44,447 nt of DNA from Nitrospirota bacterium (GTDB lineage: Bacteria; Nitrospirota; Thermodesulfovibrionia; Thermodesulfovibrionales; JdFR-88). The notes under the pieces were generated by a model. That model made no database searches, had not been told where the DNA came from, and worked only from the letters and a program-made list of their open reading frames with translations. The stretch covers positions 1-44,447 of the forward strand of contig JAKAHV010000027.1 in NCBI GenBank assembly GCA_021825295.1, given 5' to 3'. Numbering within the stretch: position 1 is the first letter of the stretch; the number at the start of each line of letters is the position of its first letter. Below are positions 33,217 to 41,762 of this stretch, piece by piece. A program made the translations under genes and the position numbers.

Positions 33217-33929
33217 TGCGGGGAAGACCGGGCCCGAAACCCGCCGGCCCGAAACCCGATGGAAACCCCGGCGTCCGCGGGGGCATCGGGGTGCTGGGCG
33301 GCACGTTCAATCCCATCCATATAGCCCATCTGAGGGCGGCCGAAGAGATAAGGGAAATTTTAGGGCTGGAAAAGGTCATCTTCGTCCCCGCCGGGGTCCC
33401 GCCGCTGAAGGGCCGCGCAGGCCTTGCGCCCGCCGGCGCGCGGCTGAAGATGGTGAAGCTCGCCATCCGGGGCAATCCCTTCTTCGAGGTCTCGGACCTG
33501 GAGGTCGCGGGGGGAGCGCCGTCCTACACGGTCAATACGCTTGAAAGGCTCGGTGAGAAATACGGCAGCGGCCGGCTTTTTTTCATCACCGGCCTTGACG
33601 TGTTTAAGAGCCTCCATCTATGGTGGAGGCCCGAGCGGCTGATAGAGCTTGCGGATTTCGTGGTGATGTCCAGGCCGGGATACGACTTTTCCAGCCTGGA
33701 GGACTCCCCGTTCATATCGAAGAAAAAGAGATTCAGGGGCCCCGGGGCAAAAGGGAAGGCCGCGAAACTGGAGCTTGCAAGCGGACGGGCCCTGTACCTG
33801 GTCAGAATAACGGACATGGACATCTCCGCCAGGGGCATCAGGCAGATGCTTGCGTCCGGCGGAAGCGCCAGGTATCTGTTGCCAGAAGCCGTCCTATCTT
33901 TTATAATTTCTAACAAATTGAAATTTTAG
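33216..33929 (+). CDS. nadD: Nicotinate-nucleotide adenylyltransferase
   Basis: 237 residues. The nucleotidyltransferase motif GVLGGTFNPIHIAHLRAA lies near residues 25-42 and the late motif MDISARGIRQMLASG corresponds to the ISSTxIR site. It adenylates nicotinate mononucleotide in NAD synthesis. The start GTG overlaps the hemC stop; the first 24 residues are a proline/glycine-rich extension (GRPGPKPAGPKPDGNPG) not usual in the family, so a start nearer residue 20 is possible. Confidence 0.93.
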   Translation: MRGRPGPKPAGPKPDGNPGVRGGIGVLGGTFNPIHIAHLRAAEEIREILGLEKVIFVPAGVPPLKGRAGLAPAGARLKMVKLAIRGNPFFEVSDLEVAGGAPSYTVNTLERLGEKYGSGRLFFITGLDVFKSLHLWWRPERLIELADFVVMSRPGYDFSSLEDSPFISKKKRFRGPGAKGKAAKLELASGRALYLVRITDMDISARGIRQMLASGGSARYLLPEAVLSFIISNKLKF

Positions 33930-33994
33930 ATTTTTTAAGGCCGGGGCGAACTTTAAGGACGAAATTGCCAAATTCAAAGGGAAAAGGCGGTTCC

Positions 33995-34330
33995 ATGGAA
34001 AGCAGGGAAAAGGCGCTCCTCATAGCCGGATTCGCAGCGGACAAAAAGGCCGCTGACGTTGTAGTCCTCCAGATGGAGGGGCTGACCTCCTTCACCGATT
34101 ATTTCGTGGTATGCTCCGGGGAGAGCACGACGCAGGTCAGGACGATTGCGGAGCATATAATCGAGGGCCTCAAGGGACGCGGCGTTAAACCGTTGGGCGT
34201 CGAGGGGCTTTCAAACCAGGTCTGGGTCCTCATCGACTGCGGGGACGTCGTGGTCCATGTCTTCGAGGCGGCCACCAGGGACTTTTACGAGCTTGAAAAA
34301 CTCTGGCTGGACGCGCCCCGCCTTCAATAA
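33995..34330 (+). CDS. rsfS: Ribosome silencing factor
   Basis: 111 residues. KKAADVVVLQMEGLTSFTDY, FVVCSGESTTQVRTIAEHI and a C-terminal VVHVFEAATRDFYELEKLW are those of RsfS (Iojap). It binds L14 on the large ribosomal subunit and blocks subunit joining in starvation. ATG 33995 is preceded by AAGGCGG six bases upstream; the upstream TTG at 33965 lacks this. The nadD-rsfS pairing is standard. The gap 34331-34489 has no gene; it contains a short GGAC-GGC-GTCC hairpin with a T-run. Confidence 0.95.
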   Translation: MESREKALLIAGFAADKKAADVVVLQMEGLTSFTDYFVVCSGESTTQVRTIAEHIIEGLKGRGVKPLGVEGLSNQVWVLIDCGDVVVHVFEAATRDFYELEKLWLDAPRLQ

Positions 34331-34489
34331 CCCGGTTAAAGGTTAAGCAATCGATCCTCCCGCCGGCCGGCTGGAATTAAAAAGGGTTTATAAAAGGTAC
34401 GATAAAGAAGTATATTAGGAGGACGGCGTCCTGGGCTTTTTGACTCCGGCGCGGGTTTTTATATCGATTAGAGGCGTTACGTTTAGGAA

Positions 34490-35803
34490 ATGAACAAGAT
34501 AGCCATATTCATATTGGTAGTCTTTTTCGTCATGGTGGCGTTTTTTTCGATCCACAACTACGACTTCACCACCGTGAACGTGCCTTTTTCCGGCACCTAT
34601 CAGGTGCCGAAGATCGGCCTGGTCCTCTTTTCGGTGATGGCCGGGGCCCTGCTGATGCTCATCATGGTGGCGCTCAGGGACACAAAGCGTTTCATAAACA
34701 ACTACCGGAACGTAAAGATGCAGAAGAAGGAGGAGCGGCTCCAGGGGCTTTATTCGAAGGCCATAAACTCCATCCTGGCCAATAACAGGGAGGAGGCGAG
34801 GGAGATACTGGAGGTCATCCTGCGTGAAGACCCAGAGCATGCCGGCGCCCTCCTGAGGATGGGCGACATCTGCTCATTCTCGCGCCAGCACGAAAAGGCG
34901 GCCGAGTACTACAAGCGGGCGCTGAACAGCCAGGCGGGCAAGAACATGGAGGCGCTTCTGCGCCTCGAGGAGCAGATGGAGGCCCTCTCCAGGTGGGACA
35001 GCGCGATCACCTATGCCGAGCGGATACTGGAGCTGGACCCGGACAACCTCTCCGCGCTTGAAAGCAAGCGCTCGATACTGGAGAAGCTGGAGCGCTGGGC
35101 GGACCTCCTGGAGGTGCAGAAATCCATACTGAAGCTGGAGCACCTGCCGGAGGGGCAGCGCGCGGCCGAGGAGACGAGGCTCTCGGGCTACAGGTACGAA
35201 TATGCCAGGCAGTCGCTTGAGGCAAACGACCTGGAGCGCGCCGGCAAACTCTTCCGCCTTGTGCTGAAGTACGAAAAGGATTTCATTCCGGCCTATCTCG
35301 GCGCGGCCGAGGTCCTGCTCGGGGACGCGGAGGCCGAGGAGGCGATTGAGTTTCTCGACAGGGGATATGCCCAGACCGGCTCCGTGATACTGATGCTCAG
35401 GCTCGAGGACATGCTCATAAACCTGGGGGAGCCGGACAGGATCATCAAGCTCTACCAGGGAGCGCTGGACCGCAGCCCCAATGACTCAGTGCTGAAATTC
35501 CTGCTTGGCAAGCTGTACTACCGCCTGGAGATGATAGACGACGCGCTGGAAACACTCAGGGGTTTCGAGTCCGCCGAGAACTTCCCTTCCGTTTACGGTC
35601 TTTTGGGGGACCTCTATCTGCGCAGGGAGCGCCATGAGCTGGCCGCCCGCGCGTTCAAAAAGGCCGTAGACATGCAGCCCTCGAAGCTGTTTTATTGCTG
35701 TTCGGCCTGCGGACACCTCTCGGCCGAATGGGCCGGCCGGTGCCCCGGCTGCGGCAAGTGGAACTCCTACGCCTTTAACCTGTATGGAAGAGACAAGCTT
35801 TAA
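34490..35803 (+). CDS. LapA-LapB (YciM) fusion: membrane anchor, TPR repeats, rubredoxin-like zinc ribbon
   Basis: 437 residues. Residues 1-65 match the LapA/DUF1049 domain, with two helices around a SIHNYDFTTVNVPFSGTY loop. Residues about 80-395 are TPR repeats (EEAREILEVILREDPEHAGA, AITYAERILELDPDNLSALE, AARAFKKAVDMQPS). The end is a Cys4 rubredoxin-like site (CSACGHL...CPGCGKW). In E. coli lapA and lapB are two genes; LapB senses lipopolysaccharide supply and controls LpxC turnover by FtsH. Here both functions lie in one polypeptide. The 3' end overlaps the RNase P gene by 20 bases. Confidence 0.88.
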   Translation: MNKIAIFILVVFFVMVAFFSIHNYDFTTVNVPFSGTYQVPKIGLVLFSVMAGALLMLIMVALRDTKRFINNYRNVKMQKKEERLQGLYSKAINSILANNREEAREILEVILREDPEHAGALLRMGDICSFSRQHEKAAEYYKRALNSQAGKNMEALLRLEEQMEALSRWDSAITYAERILELDPDNLSALESKRSILEKLERWADLLEVQKSILKLEHLPEGQRAAEETRLSGYRYEYARQSLEANDLERAGKLFRLVLKYEKDFIPAYLGAAEVLLGDAEAEEAIEFLDRGYAQTGSVILMLRLEDMLINLGEPDRIIKLYQGALDRSPNDSVLKFLLGKLYYRLEMIDDALETLRGFESAENFPSVYGLLGDLYLRRERHELAARAFKKAVDMQPSKLFYCCSACGHLSAEWAGRCPGCGKWNSYAFNLYGRDKL

Positions 35804-36455
35804 GAAGGGGGCGGTCGTCCTCGACACCAGCCTCTTCGTGAACCCGGATGTGAGGCGCAGCTTCGGGCCCAATCCCACGGCGGCCCTGGAGAGCTTCCTC
35901 TTCATGGCGGCCCAGGCGCCGGTCTTCGAGTTCTATATGCCGCCTTCCATCTGGAGCGAGCTCTCGAATTTCATAGAGCCCCAGAAGGTCCCCGGGGAGC
36001 TCTTCGTCTACCTGCACCAGAAATCCCCGAAGAGATACGAGCTGACCACCCCGGCCTACCTCCTCTACGAGCTTGTGGAGGAGATGCGGGACCGCGTGAA
36101 CCGCGGCCTGAGGGTGGCGGAGCGCGCGGCCAGAAACCCCGAGGGCAGGACGACCGACGAGGTGATCCAGGACCTCAGGCGCAAGTACCGCGAGGCCCTT
36201 CGCGAAGGCATCATAGACAGCAAGGAGGACGTGGACCTGATCCTGCTTGCCATGGAGCTTAACGCCCTTCTGGTGACCGCCGACCAGGGGATCATAAAAT
36301 GGGCCGACAAGCTCGGCATCAGATGGCTGGTGCCGGAGAAATTCAAGGAATACATGGCCGGCCTGATAAAAAAGGTCAAATACCTCTCCGCCGCCCTTGA
36401 GGCCGGTGAAAACATCCCCGAAACCGGGGGGCAGCCAGGCGGGCAGGGCGCCTAA
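35784..36455 (+). CDS. HARP: minimal protein-only RNase P (formerly RNA ligase partner, UPF0278)
   Basis: 223 residues, the size of the Aquifex protein Aq_880. A PIN-like metallonuclease fold is clear: VVLDTSLFVNP with Asp14, then SKEDVDLILLAMEL with Asp145, Asp149 and Asp151, then VTADQGIIKWADKLGI with Asp167. From memory, these acidic residues coincide with the catalytic set of Aq_880 at a constant offset of seven. The helical insertion between (YELVEEMRDRVNRGLRVAER, VIQDLRRKYREALREG) is the tRNA-binding and oligomerisation part. HARP trims the 5' leader of pre-tRNA without an RNA subunit. The start overlaps the LapA-LapB gene by 20 bases. Confidence 0.88.
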   Translation: MEETSFKKGAVVLDTSLFVNPDVRRSFGPNPTAALESFLFMAAQAPVFEFYMPPSIWSELSNFIEPQKVPGELFVYLHQKSPKRYELTTPAYLLYELVEEMRDRVNRGLRVAERAARNPEGRTTDEVIQDLRRKYREALREGIIDSKEDVDLILLAMELNALLVTADQGIIKWADKLGIRWLVPEKFKEYMAGLIKKVKYLSAALEAGENIPETGGQPGGQGA

Positions 36456-36508
36456 ACAGGACCTGTCTCAAAACAGCTCCCGGGCCGCCGCCCTGAAGGA
36501 TGCGAAAC

Positions 36509-37393
36509 ATGACCCCTGAGGGCAAAAATTGCATCGAAGGATATGTCCCCGTGCCCGGAGGACCGGTCTGGTACAGGATCGCGGGGGCCGGCAAAAAGGG
36601 CGTGCCGCTGCTTGTTCTCCATGGCGGGCCCGGCACCCCCCACGACTACCTGGAGCCGCTTGAGGTCTTGGCGGATGACCGTCCCGTCATATTTTATGAT
36701 CAGCTTGGATGCGGGAATTCCGGCCACCCCGGCGATACATCGCTCTGGCGGGTTGAGCGTTTTGTCGAGGAGCTGCATGCCGTGCGTTCGTTTCTTGCCC
36801 TGGAGCGGCTGTATCTGCTTGGGCAATCGTGGGGCACGATGCTGGCGGTCAGATATCTGTTTTCTCCGGCTGCTGCCGGCGTGGCGGGCCTGGTGCTCTC
36901 GGGACCTTTCCTGAGCGCATCGCGCTGGATCGCCGATCAGCGGGCGTGGCTTGCGGAGATGCCTGAAGATATTCGAAGGGCGGTGCGTGAGGCCGAGGCA
37001 ACGGGCGATTTCGACAACCCGTCCTACGCCGGGGCCATGGCGGCGTTCTACAGCGAACATCTCTGCCGGCTGGACCCCTGGCCCGATTGCCTGAACCGTT
37101 CGTTTGAAAAAATGAGCATGCCCGTCTACCTGACGATGTGGGGGCCAAGCGAGTTTACCTGCACGGGGCTGCTGAAAGATGCGGAGGCTGCGGACCTCCT
37201 TGGGGACATTTCCGTCCCCACCCTCTTTACCTGCGGCCGTTACGACGAGGCCAGGCCGGAAACAACGGCATACTATCAGGGGCTGGTCCCCGGCTCCCGG
37301 ATGGCGGTTTTCGAAAATGCTTCTCACGAGCACCATCTGGAGCAGCCAAACGGATATCTGGCCGCCGTGAGGGAATTTCTCCGGCCGGAATGA
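36509..37393 (+). CDS. Proline-iminopeptidase-like alpha/beta hydrolase
   Basis: About 294 residues. PLLVLHGGPGTPHDYLEPL with the HGGPG oxyanion motif, FYDQLGCGNSG, the nucleophile elbow GQSWGTMLAVRYL (Ser), the late acidic residue in CGRYDEA and the His of ENASHEHHLEQP complete the catalytic triad. The family (peptidase S33) removes N-terminal Pro or other residues from short peptides or hydrolyses amino-acid amides. ATG 36509 has AAGGA eight bases upstream; ATG 36500 lies against that site. It follows HARP by 53 bases. The gap 37394-37656 holds only a candidate promoter (TTGCCC at 37574) and no gene. Confidence 0.9.
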   Translation: MTPEGKNCIEGYVPVPGGPVWYRIAGAGKKGVPLLVLHGGPGTPHDYLEPLEVLADDRPVIFYDQLGCGNSGHPGDTSLWRVERFVEELHAVRSFLALERLYLLGQSWGTMLAVRYLFSPAAAGVAGLVLSGPFLSASRWIADQRAWLAEMPEDIRRAVREAEATGDFDNPSYAGAMAAFYSEHLCRLDPWPDCLNRSFEKMSMPVYLTMWGPSEFTCTGLLKDAEAADLLGDISVPTLFTCGRYDEARPETTAYYQGLVPGSRMAVFENASHEHHLEQPNGYLAAVREFLRPE

Positions 37394-37656
37394 AAGGACA
37401 TAATCAACTGCGGGACCGGCTTCCTTAAAATCCCGGCTTTGAATTCGGGCCGGATCCTTCGCCTTCCTCACAGCGCAGTCAAAATATCGATTCCATATCC
37501 CCCGCCAGGCACCCGCGGCTGTCTCCCGGGCCCGGATTACACCCGGATCCGGACTGAAGACCCAGATTCAAGCTTGCCCGTACCGGTAAAAGGTTATAAA
37601 TTTCAATTGAAACAAGGAAAAATTCAAAGAACCGGAATTTGTATATTCTCCGAAAA

Positions 37657-40323
37657 ATGCGCTGGCATCAATTAAATCATAATGAGGTCTTACGGAAGCT
37701 TCAAACTTCGGAAGCCGGTCTGTCCGAAAGTGAAGCCCGGAAGCGCCTCGTCTTTTATGGGCCAAACAGGCTTGTCGAAGAAGAGAAAATAAAGAAGTTT
37801 AAAATCCTGCTCCACCAGTTTGCCAGCCCGCTCATCTACATACTGATCGCCGCAGGCATGGTCACCGTTTATTTCCGTGAATACGTGGATACAGGGGTAA
37901 TCTATTTTATAGTCGTGCTTAACGCCATCATAGGATATATTCAGGAGTACAAGGCGGAAGAGAGCGTCCGGGCGCTTAAGAGGATGGTCGTCCCCAGGGC
38001 GCGAGTGTTGAGGGAGGGGCTGGAAAAGGAAATAGACAGCGAGGAAATTGTCCCGGGCGACATTGTCCTTATAGCTTCCGGCGCAAAGATTCCCGCCGAT
38101 ATCAGGCTGCTGCACTCGATTGAGCTGAAGATCGACGAGGCGATGCTTACGGGCGAATCCATCCCCGTGGAGAAGGCGGTATTTCCCCTTGAAGAGGAGG
38201 AGCTGATACCTGGAGACCAGATCAACATGGCCTTTATGGGCACTATATCAGTCGGTGGGAGGGCCCGTGGCGCGGTAGTCGAGACCGGCGCGAACACCGT
38301 CCTCGGAAGCATAGCCGGAGAGGTAAAGGAGATCGGCCTGGCCGAAGCCCCCATACAGAAAAAGATCGAACGCTTTGCGAAGGCCATCGGCGTGTTCGTG
38401 CTGGCGGCTTCATCTCTCCTTTTTATCGCCGGCCTTATAACCGGAGAAAGCGCCGTGGAGATGTTCATGACGGCGGTTGCAGCAGCAGTTGCCGCAATAC
38501 CGGAAGGGCTTCCAATCGTTGTTACCATAGCCTTGGCGGTAGGAGTATCCAGAATGGCAAGGCATAATGCCATTATAAGAAAGCTCCCTGCCGTGGAGAC
38601 CCTTGGCAGCACGACGGTAATCTGCACGGACAAGACCGGCACACTGACAAAAAACGAAATGACAGTCAAGGTCGCCTATGACGGCCAGCATGTCTATGAG
38701 TTCACCGGAAGCGGCTACGAGCCCAAAGGAGAGGTGCTTCACGAGGGAATGCGTGTGCATCCGGCGAAAGAGGACAGGCTTTTGCAGGTGCTTCGCATCG
38801 GACTGCTGTGCAACGAGTCCGACGTTTATGAGGAAAACGGCCAATATAAGGCGGACGGGGATCCTACGGAGGCTGCGCTCATTGTTTCCGCCATGAAAGC
38901 CGGCCTTCTGGCGGAGGCCGAAAAGGAGGCATATCAGCAGACCGGGATCATACCTTTTGAATCGGAGCGTGGATACATGGCCGCTCTCCTTACCGCAAAT
39001 GGCAGGAAACTGATCTTCGTCAAAGGCGCTCCCGAGCGCATGCTGGAGATGTGCGAAACGGACGCCTATGGCGCAAGCCTCGATAAGAAAGCCGTTTCGA
39101 GTGCCGCTGGAAATTTTGCCGCTGCGGGGCTCAGAGTGCTTGCCTTTGCCTGGAAGGACGCGCCGGTCGATACCGTTGAGATTACCCATCGGGGCGTTGA
39201 ATCGGGATTTGTCTTTGCGGGCCTGCAGGGCATGATAGACCCTCCACGGCCGGAGGCGGTAAAGGCCATAGAAGATTGCAGGACGGCCGGCATAAGGGTC
39301 GTCATGATAACCGGAGACCATGCCATAACCGCAAAGGCCATAGCGGAGCAAATGGGCATAAGCGGAGCTGGCGAAGGGGTGCTTACCGGCAGGGAACTGG
39401 AGGCGATGAGTGACGAGGGCCTGTTCCAGCGGGTCGTGAAAATCCCGGTTTTTGCGCGCGTGGCCCCCCGGCACAAGCTCAGGATAACGGAGCAGTTGAA
39501 ACGCCACGGGGAAATCGTCGCCATGACCGGGGACGGCGTCAATGACGCCCCGGCCCTGAAGGCGGCCCACATAGGCATTGCCATGGGCAGGGCCGGCACT
39601 GACGTAGCAAAGGAGGCGTCCGACATGGTCCTGGCCGACGACAATTTCGCGAGCATATTCGCGGCAGTGAAAGAGGGCCGGATCGTGTTCGATAACCTGC
39701 GCAAGGTCACGTTCTTTCTGATACCCACAGGGGTCGCCGCCATTTTGTCGATAGCCGGCGCAATCGCACTGGGAATCCCGATCCCTTATGTCCCGGCGCA
39801 ACTGCTCTGGATAAACCTGGTGACCAACGGGCTTCAGGACGTCGCCCTTGCCTTCGAGCCCGGTGAAAAGGACGTCCTTACGCGTCCTCCAAGACTTCCG
39901 GGCGAGGGGATAATGTCGGGGCTTCTTATCCAGAGGACCGTGCTTGTGGGGCTTGTCATCTCGCTGGGGGTAATTTATACATTCGCAAGCGCCCTTTGGG
40001 CGGGCGAGCCGGTTGAAAAGGCCAGGTCCGTGGCGGTGACCACGATGGTCTTTTTTCAGTTCTTCCAGGCCTTCAACAGCCGCTCGGAAATAAAATCGCT
40101 TTTCAAGATGAATCCCATGGGCAATTCTTTCCTGTTCTTCAGCATGATTGCAGCCTTCTTTGCCCAGGTTGCCTTTCTTTACATGCCCGCCTTCCAGTGG
40201 GTGTTCAGGACTGAGCCCATATCGATGGCCGACTGGCTGCATATTCTTTCCGTTGCGGCAACGGTAATAATTGCCGTGGAGGCCGATAAATGGCTAAGGA
40301 GAAAAAGGGGGACAACCCCATAG
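37657..40323 (+). CDS. P2-type cation-transporting ATPase (calcium-ATPase-like)
   Basis: 888 residues. It has an N-terminal cation-ATPase domain (WHQLNHNEVLRKLQTSEAGL), an A domain with MLTGESIPVEK, helix 4 with AAIPEGLPIVVTIALAVGVS, the phosphorylation site CTDKTGTLTKNEMTVKV, KGAPERMLEMC in the nucleotide domain, TGDGVNDAPALKAAHIG and a C-terminal membrane domain with LLWINLVTNGLQDVALAFEP. The PEGLP helix points to the P2A/P2B group (Ca2+ and related); the ion is not certain. The ATG at 37657 matches where relatives begin; an upstream TTG at 37639 is in frame. Confidence 0.94.
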   Translation: MRWHQLNHNEVLRKLQTSEAGLSESEARKRLVFYGPNRLVEEEKIKKFKILLHQFASPLIYILIAAGMVTVYFREYVDTGVIYFIVVLNAIIGYIQEYKAEESVRALKRMVVPRARVLREGLEKEIDSEEIVPGDIVLIASGAKIPADIRLLHSIELKIDEAMLTGESIPVEKAVFPLEEEELIPGDQINMAFMGTISVGGRARGAVVETGANTVLGSIAGEVKEIGLAEAPIQKKIERFAKAIGVFVLAASSLLFIAGLITGESAVEMFMTAVAAAVAAIPEGLPIVVTIALAVGVSRMARHNAIIRKLPAVETLGSTTVICTDKTGTLTKNEMTVKVAYDGQHVYEFTGSGYEPKGEVLHEGMRVHPAKEDRLLQVLRIGLLCNESDVYEENGQYKADGDPTEAALIVSAMKAGLLAEAEKEAYQQTGIIPFESERGYMAALLTANGRKLIFVKGAPERMLEMCETDAYGASLDKKAVSSAAGNFAAAGLRVLAFAWKDAPVDTVEITHRGVESGFVFAGLQGMIDPPRPEAVKAIEDCRTAGIRVVMITGDHAITAKAIAEQMGISGAGEGVLTGRELEAMSDEGLFQRVVKIPVFARVAPRHKLRITEQLKRHGEIVAMTGDGVNDAPALKAAHIGIAMGRAGTDVAKEASDMVLADDNFASIFAAVKEGRIVFDNLRKVTFFLIPTGVAAILSIAGAIALGIPIPYVPAQLLWINLVTNGLQDVALAFEPGEKDVLTRPPRLPGEGIMSGLLIQRTVLVGLVISLGVIYTFASALWAGEPVEKARSVAVTTMVFFQFFQAFNSRSEIKSLFKMNPMGNSFLFFSMIAAFFAQVAFLYMPAFQWVFRTEPISMADWLHILSVAATVIIAVEADKWLRRKRGTTP

Positions 40324-40361
40324 TGTGGTGTCCCTAACAGTTCTTTACACTTATTTGGACT

Positions 40362-40452
40362 GTCATTCCCGCAAGCGGAGCGCGTCGGGAATCGTCGATT
40401 TTAAAGCTGTTTATATATACGGCGGGAAGGATTCCGGACAAGCCGGAATGAC
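40362..40452. repeat. Compound palindromic repeat, inverted copy of 3167-3239
   Basis: GTCATTCCCGCAAGCGGAGC with GCGTCGGGAATC on the left and GATTCCGGACAAGCCGGAAT with GAC on the right. Both halves match the other copy in reverse orientation. Confidence 0.65.
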
Positions 40453-40465
40453 TGACTTATGATAG

Positions 40466-40666
40466 TTATTTACATTCCCCGGTCTCAGCACCTTCTTTTT
40501 GAGCCTCAGCAGTTTCCCCTTCGGCCGTGGCTGTTCCGCCTTCTTCCCCTTCGGCCGAACGTGGTCCTTTGTCAAGGCGTTTTTGCCTCTTCATCTCCTG
40601 CTTCTTTTGCTTCTGCAGTTCCTTTTTCCTTTTCTCGGATTTGTACATACCTGTGCGCTTTTTCAA
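40466..40666 (-). CDS. Small highly charged basic protein
   Basis: 66 residues. The first half is very basic (KKRTGMYKSEKRKKELQKQK then KKQEMKRQKRLDKG) and the second half is Glu/Ala/Gly-rich. Such a Lys/Arg-rich helix probably binds RNA or ribosomes, but no family is recognised. The start is TTG 40666 directly after the S21 stop, with AGGAG eight bases upstream; ATG 40648 is the alternative. It is last in the RNA-binding cluster. Confidence 0.6.
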   Translation of the reverse strand: MKKRTGMYKSEKRKKELQKQKKQEMKRQKRLDKGPRSAEGEEGGTATAEGETAEAQKEGAETGECK

Positions 40667-40882
40667 TTATCGACTCCTAACCGGATTGCCGCCGGGCTTT
40701 TTACTGAATTTGAGAGACTTGGCCCGCTTCCTCCGTGCCTCCCTCTGTTTGGTCTTTAATTTGACAGAGGGTTTCTCATAATATTGTTTTTTTTTGAGGT
40801 CCTTTAAGACCCCGTCCTTCTGTATCTTCCTTTTGAGTAATTTAAGAGCTTTTTCGAGATCGCCCGCTACTCTTATCTCCAT
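40667..40882 (-). CDS. rpsU: Ribosomal protein S21
   Basis: 71 residues. EIRVAGDLEKALKLLKRKIQ, GVLKDLKKKQYYEKPSVKLK and TKQREARRKRAKS match bS21, which sits at the 30S platform and aids initiation. The start overlaps the stop of the RRM gene by ten bases, so the two are translationally coupled. Confidence 0.94.
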   Translation of the reverse strand: MEIRVAGDLEKALKLLKRKIQKDGVLKDLKKKQYYEKPSVKLKTKQREARRKRAKSLKFSKKPGGNPVRSR

Positions 40883-41196
40883 CTACCAGGACCTTTGTCT
40901 CTGCCAAAAGACCTTCCCTGTCTCGGTCTGTCCCCGCCGGGCCTTGCAGTCTGTGGCCGCGCCTCGCTTACGTTCAGTGCCCTGTCCTTAAGCATCTTCC
41001 CGTTTAATGATGCTATCGCCTTTTCCGCTTCCTCATTTGTGGACATTTCGACAAACCCGAAACCCTTGGAGCGCCCGGACTCATCGCTTATTATCTTGAC
41101 CGACTGGACCTCTCCCGCCTCACTGAACATTTCGCGCAGATCATCCTCAGAGACCGAATAAGGCAGATTCCCTACATAGAGTTTTTTTGATGCCAT
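40873..41196 (-). CDS. RRM-type RNA-binding protein
   Basis: 107 residues. A single RRM has RNP2 KLYVGNLPYSV near residues 4-14 and RNP1 SKGFGFVEM near 43-51, with a Gly/Arg/Pro-rich tail (RPGGDRPRQGRSFGRDKGPG). Such proteins resemble cyanobacterial cold-inducible Rbp proteins, which also have glycine-rich tails and lie before rpsU. AAAGGAC eight bases upstream supports ATG 41196. Confidence 0.93.
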   Translation of the reverse strand: MASKKLYVGNLPYSVSEDDLREMFSEAGEVQSVKIISDESGRSKGFGFVEMSTNEEAEKAIASLNGKMLKDRALNVSEARPQTARPGGDRPRQGRSFGRDKGPGRWR

Positions 41197-41377
41197 TTTT
41201 TAATGTCCTTTCTGTTTCCTTTAGTGGCTTATTTGAACGGAATCCGATTTTTTACAACTATAACTATCACAATGGCTTATGAGTCGCACTAGGCCGTCAA
41301 TGCAGAAAGAATAGAGAGTGGCGGGACTAATAGCTTTTACCGTTCCTTTCGAACTATGACTTATTAAAGTTCTTGTG

Positions 41378-41406
41378 GGAAGCGGCCCTTTTATAGGGCC
41401 GCTTCC
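41378..41406 (-). terminator. Hairpin after the cold-shock gene
   Basis: GGAAGCGGCCC pairs with GGGCCGCTTCC, an 11-bp perfect stem with a seven-base loop, eight bases past the csp stop. No T-run follows; it may attenuate read-through into the RRM-S21 genes. Confidence 0.65.
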
Positions 41407-41413
41407 GCTTCCG

Positions 41414-41611
41414 CTACAGCTTTACAATATTGGTGGCCTTTGGGCCCTTGTCGCCCCTGGTCACTTCGAAACTGACTGAGTCGCCTTCAGCCAGTGTTTT
41501 GAAGCCGCTGCTCTGAATTTCGGAAAAATGGGCGAACACATCGGTGCCGTCTTCAGATGTGATGAAGCCGTACCCCTTGGATTCGTTGAACCATTTTACA
41601 GTTCCTGTCAT
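41414..41611 (-). CDS. csp: Cold-shock domain protein
   Basis: 65 residues, normal CspA size. [20 protein letters not shown] holds RNP1 (KGYGFI), followed by the RNP2 segment DVFAHFSEI and [20 protein letters not shown]. It is a small RNA chaperone. AAAGGAGG lies before ATG 41611. Confidence 0.96.
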   Translation of the reverse strand: MTGTVKWFNESKGYGFITSEDGTDVFAHFSEIQSSGFKTLAEGDSVSFEVTRGDKGPKATNIVKL

Positions 41612-41733
41612 CTTGAGTGCCTCCTTTCAGTTGTTTTGGAAGTTTTTTTCAAGGAGGCTGCCATCGAGGAACGCAACTTGCGGTCCTGCTGGGTTCAAAA
41701 TAACAATTGCTCCATTTTAAAACTTCAACTTTA

Positions 41734-41762
41734 ACTATGGCACATTAAGTACCATTAGTCAA
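41734..41762 (-). promoter_or_regulatory. Sigma-70 promoter of csp with a long leader
   Basis: On the minus strand TTGACT (41757-41762) and CATAGT (41734-41739) are 17 bases apart. Transcription would begin near 41727, giving a leader of about 115 bases, as is common for cold-shock genes. The stretch 41763-42032 shows no gene. Confidence 0.5.

Noticed and set aside
36456-36499. CCTGTCTCAAAA as a second end of a mobile element
   Set aside because: Only 12 bases match the inverted end and no partner end is found within a few hundred bases, so it is noted as a half-site only.
38410-40242. 610-residue open frame opposite the P-type ATPase
   Set aside because: Antisense shadow; the plus strand has DKTGT, TGES and PEGLP.
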